Made by a program: the position numbers and the translations under genes. Under the pieces are notes generated by a model that ran no database searches, had not been told where the DNA came from, and saw only the letters and a list, made by a program, of their open reading frames with translations. This document shows positions 47,759 through 59,000 of a DNA stretch of 64,000 nucleotides, in pieces (the first letter of the stretch is position 1; every line of letters starts with the position of its first letter). This stretch comes from Aspidiotus rigidus. Lineage: Eukaryota; Arthropoda; Insecta; Hemiptera; Diaspididae. Location: the NCBI GenBank assembly GCA_035079385.1, contig JAVHKY010000012.1, positions 2,524,501 to 2,588,500 of the forward strand, in the 5' to 3' direction.

Positions 47759-48065
47759 AGGCCCAATTCCACCCACGGTATTACAAGAGTACTCATGCTT
47801 CTACCAGCCAGTCAGCACCCTCCCTTGATACTGATGTTGTGGATGATGTAGTTCTAGATGATGTAGACTCGTGCGCGCCAAGAACTTTGAATACTCACGA
47901 GAAGTACCTACAATTTGATCTCACCCGTCATGAGGAACATAGCCACCCAGGTGTCTCGTCATGGCACTGAGCAATTCAACTCATACTTGGCAACCATGAA
48001 GGAGATGGAGAAGTTGATTAGATCAGGCTCCGATATTCGTCCAGTGCTATTTCAAGTGTACAAAT
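47759..48065 (+). pseudogene. Possible coding remnant, unidentified
   Basis: The sequence is less AT-rich than its surroundings. One frame (47743-47970) carries an acidic stretch VVDDVVLDDVD, and a second, overlapping frame continues with QVSRHGTEQFNSYLATMKEM to a TAA at 48066. The shift between frames would fit a broken gene fragment. I do not recognise the protein and cannot exclude chance. Confidence 0.3.
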
Positions 48066-48185
48066 AAAGTTTTACCCGTAAGGATACTACCTATGAATAA
48101 CGTTTTAGCCGTAGCACCTACGAATAACGCCAACCATAAAAATATAGAAAAAAGGAAAAAGGCGATCGAAAATAATGTTCCCATC

Positions 48186-48600
48186 TCCTGAGACACCTCT
48201 AATAAACTATAAACTACTATCAATTACGTACACCCGAGAAGTTATGCATAGATCGATAATAAATTTAAAAATGAAGTCACCAAGAGTTTCGCAGCACGTT
48301 TGATGAAGACCAGAAAATCGTCCTCAATTCATTCAAACTCGAGGTTTTCACTATCGAGTATGACTAATAATAATGAAAAATAACAAAAATTAAGCCGAGT
48401 GGCAATTCTGGATTATAGGCATACACCTCAAATCAACCATAAACCACTATCAATTATGTATGCACGAAAAAATAGTGTCTAAATCAATAATAAAATATTT
48501 AAGAATGAAGTCATCAAGATAGTCTCGCAGCACACTTGATGAAGACTAAAAAATTGTCCCCGATCATTCAAACTCAAGATTTAAAAAAACAAGATTGTAC
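48186..48600. repeat. Diverged tandem duplication, ~235-bp period
   Basis: Bases 48195-48360 (AAACTACTATCAATTACGTA ... GAAGTCACCAAGAG ... CGCAGCACGTTTGATGAAGA ... TTCAAACTCGAG) are repeated with many substitutions at 48430-48595. Neither copy has coding potential I recognise. Confidence 0.75.
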
Positions 48601-49806
48601 TCTTAAGAAGAATTGTGAACATAATTACGTAAAAATTGTGAGTTTTTTTTTTATTTTAGAAGTATTGGAAAATGATGAAAAAGTAGCAGAGAAAAGTCAG
48701 GTGCGCCAGAATGGATAGAGTTAAAAAAGAGAAAAATAGTAGAAATAATATGATACCTACAAAATTTCAAAAATTTTCGAACTACCTACTCGAAAAGAAA
48801 AAAAGAGTAAAATGATTCATTATTTTGCTTTAAAAACAGTAAAATATTCAGTATTAAAATTAGAGAATTTTCAGAATTTTTCGGGTTAGTTAGAAATGTT
48901 GAAAAAGTAGCTCGCGCGAGGGAGAAAACCCAAGTGCCCCAGAATTACTTTCAAAATGGTATTTGATCTGTGCATAGGTACGAAGAAATAAGAGATAGAA
49001 TCGAAATTAACTCCCACAAAAAAGAGAATTTTCTTCTTCCATTTAAATGACAATCAACTACGAACACAAACTAAAAGACAGAAACAGCAAAATAATATCG
49101 TTCTTGCTCTCTTGAGCAGACAGACCGATTTCCAGGGTAAAAAGGTACGGGGGTTCTGAAAATTCGCACAGACTTGAAGAACCGAGTGCCTATCACATTT
49201 ATTTTGAGTTGAATCAAGATATTAAATATTTTCTATCTAAATCCATTATCGAAGCTATAGAATTTTCAAATTTTGAGCTTCAAGTATCAATTGTCGATTC
49301 TTATTCTCAACCTTCAAAAAATATGAGAACGTTCAGAAGCACCGTCTAAAATTAGCCAGTATTCACTTGATTCGGGAGGAATTTTTCCCACTCGTATTAC
49401 CAATATGGTAACATCTGTTTGATCTACATATACGTTCGATATTATAATCGATGCACGTGCGATGTACGACATGTGGTAATATCTTGAAATATTTTTGGGT
49501 CCCGTACAATAATACTCGTAATATAGCCAAATTAAGACCGCGTAGAAATAAGTTTTATTAAGTAGATAATATGAATAAAAAAACTTGGTCCAAGTAAAAT
49601 TATGGGGAGAGTTCTTTATAAGAGGATAAAAAAAATTACAAATTGATATTAAAAAGTACAATACATGACAGGCTCTTACAGAGCTCTATTACACAATAAA
49701 AGCTCGTAGATATCTTGTACCTTGCGTGGCTCAAAATTACAAAAGAGGAAGATAAGATCACCCAATGCGAGCACTAGTACGACCATATTAGTCAATCGTA
49801 CTCAAA
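48601..49806. other. Downstream flank of Kir gene B
   Basis: No coding remnant seen. On the minus strand AATAAA occurs at 49554-49559, about 250 bases beyond the gene B stop, as a weak polyadenylation candidate. Confidence 0.35.
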
Positions 49807-50000
49807 TCAAATGCAGGATTCAGGACCGGGAACATCCTCTGGATGCTGCAAGATCTTCGTAGACGCTGGCTGTAACGTAATTACCACGCTTTCATTCACA
49901 GTATTCAGGAAGTCCGCCAGATCACTGGGACAGGATGACGTCGGATACTCAATATTCGAGCAAGCACTATCAGTCAACGGCGCCTCCAAATTATTTTCAT
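49807..50000 (-). CDS. Kir gene B exon (C-terminal tail)
   Basis: The acceptor is TTTGCAG before 50000 and the stop TGA is at 49809-49807. It adds about 64 residues after the conserved channel domain, rich in Ser, Pro and acidic residues, ending GPESCI. Gene A has no equivalent exon: its protein stops shortly after the matching Y-E-V-D-T-P-L-C region. Phase agrees with the preceding donor CTTG|GTAAAT. Confidence 0.8.
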
Positions 50001-53000
50001 CTGCAAATCGATTACAGAAAGTATAAATGCATATAAACGAAAAGTACAAACATTAAACTGAGTATCTCGAGGAAAGCGAATCAGTGAAGGAGCGAAAACA
50101 ATACCAGCCATGCAAATTCTATTTATGAAAGCTAATTAAGAATGATTGTCTAGAATTTTTTAGCGGGTATTTGTCAAAACTTAGAATACTTAATGTTGTT
50201 AGGAGTATATATATAATTATTTTGTAAAATAAAAATGCAAGTGATGTTCAAAACGCTTACGTAAAATGATTACGGTTGAAAAGTTGTCAAGAATTTCACT
50301 GATGGTCAAAATTTTCTCACGAACTTTTTTCGAGCATATTATATGGATGAAGAGATCAATGTTCAGAATCACGAGAATCCGGCGGTCCGAAGAAAGTGGA
50401 AAAAAAAACGATATTGCAACTCCATCATTATTTTTAGAGAGAAAAATGGTTTTATAAAATAACCAAGGGACGAATTTTGACAAAAATGAAAATTAATGGC
50501 TCCCGATTTCGAATAAAAGTGCAGGGAGACCTGCCGATCATCAGTAACAGAGAGGTAACCTAAACCAAGTTGGAAACTTACTTTTGTACAGCGATAACTA
50601 ATATATTTACCAAGAGATTCCCGACCAGACAACAATAACTGATCCAAGCTCTGTGCGCTGCACAGAGGTGTATCAACTTCATAAGTACTGTTGAACAGAC
50701 TATAATCCACTTCATGTTCACCACTCTCTTTCTTGAATGAAACCAAATTCGCAAATCTATGACCCCATAAGATTTCATTCGGTAAATAGGACGAACGCGC
50801 TTGTGTAGTCATTCCAGTCGATTCGATCACACCTGAAAAATAAGAATATTATTGAAATGAGTTGGTGAACATCGAATTTAATACATCCTGTACAAAAATT
50901 GTTGTAATTTAAGATCATGGGGCACTACTTTTAATCGTTGAATGAGCTCAATGTATATCAAACGTATCTCAATCACCAGTCGTTGATAACTACGCATTCG
51001 AATCAAAATAATAGTCTGATGTAATCGTATGACTCTTGAATAAAAAAAAAGAAAAGTGGAACTTGAAAATTGTAATTGTATTTTATCACAGAATGAAATT
51101 TTCATAAGAATTTAGGGTTTTCCTGCCAAAAGTATACAATTGATTTCAGCATTTCAAATAATTGGTTCAAAATTGAATTTTGACGTTCCTCATTTTTATT
51201 AAAATAATGGCTAGAAATTTAAACGATTTTTCTAGTAAATTGGGCGGAATCTTTTTCACTTATTTCGGTCGACTTGACTACTAATATCGTCGCATTAGCG
51301 GAAAGCAAAGAGAAACGTACAAATAAGTTTCTAAATCAAATTCCAGAAGATAAAACTGCTTCTCAAGTTTAATTATTTTTTAATTTTTCCGTACATGACT
51401 AAACTGGGAGATACTCGGGAAATTCAAAGTTTTGGGATCGTTTTTCCTGTACGGTAATTGAAGTTCTCGTTTAGTACATCTTTAAAATATTCCTTTGTTT
51501 TTTATGCTTCCCTTCGAAGACTGACGACATATCCGTTGGGATAGTGAATTTAAATTCGAATCAAAAAATAAATAATTCATAATTGTTAGATGTAGGTACG
51601 AGGTACGTTTCAATAATTTTTCTTTCTTTTGGTTAGATGAAATATTCAAGCGCTAGCCAAATAAACGTATCCCTTTATTGTGACGTAGTATTTTATAGCA
51701 GTCACGGTCTTCTTTTTGAGTACCAGTACGTTTTATTGAAAGCAAGGGATAATTAATAGTACATTAATTTCAACAGTCCTTAAGCTACTTCTGGTACCTA
51801 CATTAGTAATAACTAAAAATACACCGTCAACCGCGTAAAAAGTTTGGTGATCGTTCAAGGTAGAAAATAGTGTGACTCGCAAACGTGAAAGAAAGCTGAA
51901 GACATATATTATATTTTTTTTTTCTTTTCCAAGTGCGAACTATTTTAAGTGTCAATAAAGGTATTCACAACATACTGAAAAATAAATGATATTTTCGAAC
52001 TACGAGTAAGCTTTCAATGTTTGGATATCCGATGATACAACTGATCTCTCAAACTGCGTGACCCATCAACTAAAGATGGGCTCATCTAGAGAGTATACAA
52101 CAATTACTTAGAGAATTCTCGAAGTTTCTTCGCACTCATGAGGAGAACTTTTTATTCATTCAACTTGGACCACTTCAATTTAATGAAAAAAAGTTTTCTC
52201 ACTAAATTAACGAGCTTTGCCCTTGTATCATTCAACCCCTGTGCTATAAGTGTATGATAGTTCGAAGGTACCGAAGAGTCAACAGTTCTCCAAGTCCAAT
52301 GAGGGGGACTTGAACCATTTTCGTTTTGGTTGGATATCATGCGACCACCGGCAAATTTTTCGAGATAATCCTCGTAAAACAATTTCCCTATTAAAAGAGG
52401 TGGGTGAGGCGAGAACGGCCTATTCTAAGACGAGTTTCGCGTCGAGAAGGACGGTTTGAAGTGGACTAAAGAATCAGAGTTTTTTTTTACTGGATCGGAA
52501 CTTGTTAAAGGATAAGGAGGACGAGGAATCATGCCACGAGGATAGAATGAGGGAGCATCAGCAGGATTTGAGATCATACAAGGGGGTGGCCAGTGGCAGA
52601 TTCACGGGTAGAGAGAAGTCAGGGATAATATCCCCCCCCCCCCCCGTAAAAAGAAAAAGAAAACTAAAAAAGAAGAGAAAATGAAGGGGGAGAAAGTGAG
52701 TTAAGAGAAAAGTCAGGACGTTTCTTTTTTATCTCTTTTGATTATCAAAATATCAAAAGATCATTAATTTCCCATCCCAAAATCATTTCCTAAATCCAAC
52801 CCCGGGGCGAGATTAGTCATGGAAAGTCGGCAAGCCCATTGCGTCATGTTCCTTAAGTTCGATGTGTCCCCGACAGAGAGGAATGACGAGAAGAAAGAAC
52901 TTAAAGAGAGTACCAAATCGAGAATTCCTTGGACGATAGGATTGTAGAATGGGGGTCTTTAATAGCAAATAAGGATGAAAGCGTCAGTTAATGAGGAACT

Positions 53001-56000
53001 TGAGAAGAAGTGAGAAGAGAGAGAGGCAGTTAAATTAAGTGGCAAGTTCGACGTTGAATATGAAAGCAAGTTTTTCATACGGAAGTATCGGATGTTATTC
53101 TGAATGGAGACCATTCGGTTCTGGGTCAGAGTCTACTAAAAGGAAATTCTGAAAATACTTGACCTTTATTGACTTTTTTTGAAAGTGAGTGAGTCAACGA
53201 GCAAGAAGAAAGAACCTCACAGGTTCTTTAACGGGATTAAACGAGGGGTGGCAGGGAAGCTGTTTCATGGGGCACGCGAGATCTGAAAAATGTAGATTGT
53301 GACATTACAAAGCTGACCTATGAAGTCATCAAATTGTGACGTCACAGTCCCGGACTTTGGAGCCACATGTGATAGGAGAGGAACTTGAAAAATTAGGATG
53401 TCCTTGCAAGTTTTACAACGGCAAGACCCGTAGGTATACCACTGCGGAATGCCTTTCAAAAAGTAGAACATATAGAAAATCATAGTATCATGTATAGCTC
53501 GAGAGTCAAAATTATTTCAAGTCTCTGTTGTGTCATATATAGCTCGAGAGAGGAAATCTCCCCAAGTCCCCCCCCCCCTATCATATGTAGCTCAAGAGTT
53601 GAACTTTTTCCAACTCCACCCTCTCCATGACGTCATCAACCTCGTGGCGATATCAACCTCGGGCCGCTGGTGTAGACGTAATTCCTGAAAGTACGCCCTA
53701 CAACATCAACCTCATGACGTCATCAACCTTGGACTGCTCGTGCTCGTGGACGAAAATTTCTTGAAAATACCCCCAACAAAAGGGATAGCGGGTTCCCCGC
53801 TAACCATCTGGACAAGAGTTTGAACCAAAAAACCAATCTATAACGTCATCAGATTGTGACGTCACAAGGCTGATCTACGAAGTTATCAAATTGTGACTTC
53901 ACAGCCTTGGAATTTGGAGTTGTACATAATAGGGGGGGGGGATCTTGAAGGAATTTGATCTATGACGTCATCAGATTGGGTCATCACAAGGTTGAACTAT
54001 GAAGTCATCAAATTGTGACGTCGCAAACTCGGACTTTGGAACTATTATATAATAAATTTCAATTCAACTTAAATGGATGATAATATGGACAAAAATTGGA
54101 GAACGGTATCTTTCTACACATAGAAGAAGGCCCCCTTTCTGCTGATTGTTTCAGGCTGAATTTCGATTGAATTTAAATGGATGATAATATGGACGGAAAT
54201 TGGAGAAAGGTATCTTTATACACATATAACAAGGCTCCCATTCTGCTGATTGTTTGAGGCTAAATTCCAATTGAAATAAATGGATGATAATAATGACAGA
54301 AATGAGAGAATGGTATCTTTCCAAACATATAACAAGGCCCCCTATCTGCTTATCGTTTCAGGCTGAATTTCAATTGAATTTGAATGGATGATAATATGGA
54401 CAGAAATTGGAGAATGGCATCTTGCTACACGTATAACAAGGCTCCCATTCTGCTGATCGTTTCAGGCTGAATTTCAATATAATTTAAATGGATGATAATA
54501 TGGACAGAAATTGGAGAACGGTATCTTGTTCCACATATAACAAGGCTCCCTTTCTGCTGATCGTTTCAGGCTAAATTTCAATTGAATTTAAATGGATCAG
54601 CAGAAAGGGGGCCGTGTTATATGTGTAGAAAGATACCATTCTCCAATTTCTGTTAATATTATCATCCATTTAAATTCAATTGAAATTCGGCCTTAAACGA
54701 TCAGCAGAAAAGGGGCCTTGTTATATATGGAACAAGATACCATTCTCCAATTTCTGTCCAGCCTGAAAAGATCAGCAGAAAGGGGGCCTTGTTATATGTG
54801 TAGAAAGATACCATTCTCCACCATTCTGTCCATATTATCATCCATTTGAATTTAATTGGAATTTAGCCTGAAACAATCAGCAGAAAGGGGGCCTTGTTAT
54901 ATGTGTAGAAAGATACCATTCTCCAATTTCTGTTAATATTATCATCCAGAATTGGAGAATGATATCTTTCTACATACATAACAAGGTCCCCTTTCTGCTG
55001 ATCGTTTCAGGCCGAATTTCAATTGATATTAAATGGATGATAATATAGACAGAAATTGGAGAATGGTATTTCTCTACACATATAACAAGGTTCCCTTTCT
55101 GCTGATCGTTTCAGGCCTAATTGAATTCAAATAGATGATAATATGGACAGAAATTGGAGAATGGTAACTTGTTCCACATATAACACGGCCCCGTTTCTGC
55201 TGATCGTTTCAGGCCGAATTTCAATGGGGAATAATTAAACGCACGCTCTAAAGAAGAGATGAGCACAGCTAATAATGAAAAAATAAAACAGCTAATTCGA
55301 AAGGAATCACTATCTTTTCAATACACATCCACAGCAAATTACAAACATCTATTTCTGTAATCGAAGCTTCATTTTTATGAGTCACCTAACTTCGAATAGA
55401 AATGTTCTTTGACGAATTTGTAGAATACAATTACAGCATATGGTTCATTGATATCAATCGTCATTCAGTTTATGAGTCGTGCTCGTGCCCCATATTCCTG
55501 AAGGAATCATGTTGTAAACATTCCCTGGGCATGCTTATACGACTGAAGCTGGTAGATGTGCCAACAGAGGCGAAGAACGTACCCTTAGGACGAAAACGAA
55601 AACGAGGTCGCCCGTCTTCTCGTTCAATAAAATGTTACACGGGTACCGGTATAACTGTTCAACAATTTGTGTATTTTGATTGTAATGAAACCTTTTTTTT
55701 AAATTTTTTGTTTAATTTGATTTTTTTTTTTTTTTTTCATGTATAATGAACTGATTTGATGTTCTCCGTATTTTCAGACGTTCAATATAATTTTTAGCTT
55801 CGTGTTTGCATTATTTACTTTGGATACTCATTATTAGCTGTTCTATGTTTGTTTCGGCGTGCTAAGCATTTAAAAGCTGCTGATGTATATATTTTTAGCT
55901 GTGCTGATAAATCACACCCAATTTCAATTAATTTAAATGGATGATAATATGAACAGAAATTGGAGAATGATATCTTTCTACATACATAACAAGGTCCCCT

Positions 56001-59000
56001 TTCTGCTGATCGTTTCAGGCCGAATTTCAATTGAATTTAAATGGATGATAATATGGACAGAAAGGTGGAGAATGGTATCTTTCTACACATATAACAAGCC
56101 CCCCTTTTCTGCTGATCGTTTCAGGCTGAATTCCACTTGAAATGAATTGATGATAATATGGACAGAAATTGGAAAATGGTATCTTTTTACATGTATAACA
56201 AGGCCTTCTTTCTGCTGGCTGAATTCCAATTGAATTTAAATGGATGATAATATGGACAGAAATTGGAGAATGGTATCTTTCTACACACATAAGGAGGCCC
56301 TTTTTCTGTTGATCGGATGGGGACTTGGAAAAATTTTGACTCTCGAGCTATATATGATATAAAAGTGACTTGGAACAATTTCAACACTCCAGCTATCATA
56401 TATAGCTGGAATGATAGCTGGAGATTCGAGAAAAATTTAGACTCTCAAACTAGGCTTATAGTAGATCTAGGCCTTCTTTATACTAGCTTTATCTAGGTAT
56501 GGGCTTCCTTGAATTTTCAATACCAAATACCCTTTGACTCTAAAACAGGTTCCCTGCGTTCCTCGTTTAACTTCGTTAAGGAAGCCGTCGTTTTTTACTT
56601 AACCGTTAATGAAGATATTTGACTTTCACTTCTTTACTTGACCTTTCATTGACTTTTACTTGATTTACTTGATCGATAGACACCTTGTGGGTCCTGATGT
56701 GTGTCCGTCTGTGTGGCAGAGAAAGTAGGAGAGAATTTCTGAAGAAATGATCTTGTTGATTTTTTGCTCGTATATTATGAAGTTTTCTGTTTAGGAAATT
56801 TCAGAAAGATTGGGACGGATACCAGGGATAGTGAGTAAACTAAGGGGAGTGGATGAAAAAATAGGAAGTAAGAGCATGAATTTGAGACGAGTGCCTGGAT
56901 TGGATTGAAGCTACAGAACGGGGTGAATGAAGTAGACTGAGAGCAATTGAGATGGGTAGTAACAATTAATACCAAACAAAAGATGAAGAAATTTCCCCTT
57001 AGGATAAACACCTTTCTGAAACCTGTCAATCGCGTGTATGACCGAGAAAAAAATTTTTCCATTCCTTAGCACAAGGTGAACGTTCACTACAGTCATCTAC
57101 GTTAGCGTACAAAAATCTTATGGATTCGCACGTACCTAACTAAAAATATTTTTGGCACGAAAAATGATCGGGTAAGACGAGAATCTCACCCAAGTTCGAA
57201 ATATTCGTAAATATAAAATGAAAGTAAAAGTTCATATTTATTCAGCTTAACGTAATCGTCGTCGCAAGTCAGCGTTGACGTTACCAATATTATTTTTTTA
57301 GTTTTTTCTACTTTTGCAGAAAATTCTCTCGAATATCTTCTCATTGGGCTTCATGCCACTTTCTACTATTCGTATTCAACTCATAGGTAGGTCTTTCATA
57401 TAAAACATTCCAAAGCCTACCTTCTAAGATGACGACAATTTCGAAATGTTCTTGTAACATATCAGCTGCCGATAATTTATACAGCGGAGATTCTCGAGTA
57501 ATTTTGTGAACGATAGTTGTAGGCCAAATAAAAAATATTCTATCCTCGGCGCCATCACCACCGACTTTCATCTCTTCCTGGTAGAATGGAAGAACTTCTC
57601 CTTCCTTGGTCACCTACAAGAATAATTAAACACCGTCGTTAAATTTTTTCACGTACGACGAGGAATATAGGTATTTCTTTTCTTTTTTTTTTCGTTCTTT
57701 TTTTTTTTTTTTTTACTATTAGCTATATTTTTTTCTTAAAGAATGCGTTTGCAGCTATCGTACTTTCTTCTTAATAATCTGAGCGCGGATGTGTGCCTCA
57801 ATGATATGAGACTTTCTCATATCACCAACTCTGAACAATAAACACAACTGACCGTTTCTCTGGCATATGACCGCGTTACGACTGAACAGTAAAGTTTGCG
57901 TTCGTTTTTTAGGTCTAGAAAGTTTCGCAAATACTATCCCGACCATGAAAGCTTGGATCATGACACCAGCGATACTCTGCAAACACATGACGAATATCGC
58001 TTCGGGACATTCGTCAGTTGTATGCTTCGCCCCATAACCTGTTCGAGCAAACAAAATGAAAGGCCATTACTTTTTTTTTTTATTCTAAGGTCTCTGACAA
58101 AATTTAAGGATAAGTTACGACCTATAGTGTGTTGAGTTTCAACGCTGAAAAGAAAAACAGAGGTGAAGGAATGTACTCCTTCGACGCAAGGTTTCCAACG
58201 TTCACCCGAATTAATATGCGATGCCTCCAAGTCACCGTGCGAAACAACTATCAGCCACCAGACTACAGCGAATGCCAGCCAACTAAGGATGAAATTTAAG
58301 GCAAACACCAGTAATGTCCAACGCCACTGAGCGTCTACTAGAGTGGTAAATATGTCCTGAGAAGAAAAATAAGAATAAAATATTGATGATGTCTAGTGGT
58401 ACTTTCAATAGGAAGGATATGTTCGAACTAATCGTAGCATTTACTCATGAGTGCAGTATACTTTCTTAATATTGGCTTTCTACACACTAAAACTCCTACT
58501 CCGATGTACCTGTGATAATGAAGACCATAGAAAATATTTCGTGAGCGTCTCGTTCCAATTAAATCCCTCTTTTTTCTTTCTTCACCCATTCAGGAGTATG
58601 ATTTCGGATTTCAAATTTCGCTTTCATTCTCGAATTGCGTAAAAAAGACTAATCATAATTTTCTGCTTCATTTCAGGGCGTTGATATCGAGACGTCGTGC
58701 CATACTTTGCACTACATTACATTCATTCGCTCATCTGCTTGTGACCTGACGTGACTTCATCCAGAATGTATAGCCAGATTTGTTCACGTATGATCGCTTC
58801 TGTACAAGTGAGAACCGGAATTCGTCAATTACAAGAAGAATGTGTAAATTAATCCATTTGAAGTCTACAAGTCTACATCATTATTATGAAACAAATGGAT
58901 GCATACTGGCGTAGTCGTGTTCATTCAACGGGCATGAATTCAATACAGTTCATCATTATTGATTTAGGTAGCACATTATTTATATGTGTACATCCCCATA

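Noticed and set aside
50266..50483. Open frames downstream of Kir gene B exon 50611-50832
   Set aside because: They overlap on both strands in intronic DNA; the spliced tail exon 49807-50000 explains the C-terminus better.
53337..53970. A CREB-responsive enhancer
   Set aside because: Every TGACGTCA sits in the same repeat phrase; without conservation or binding data a regulatory role cannot be claimed. It is kept only as a repeat finding.
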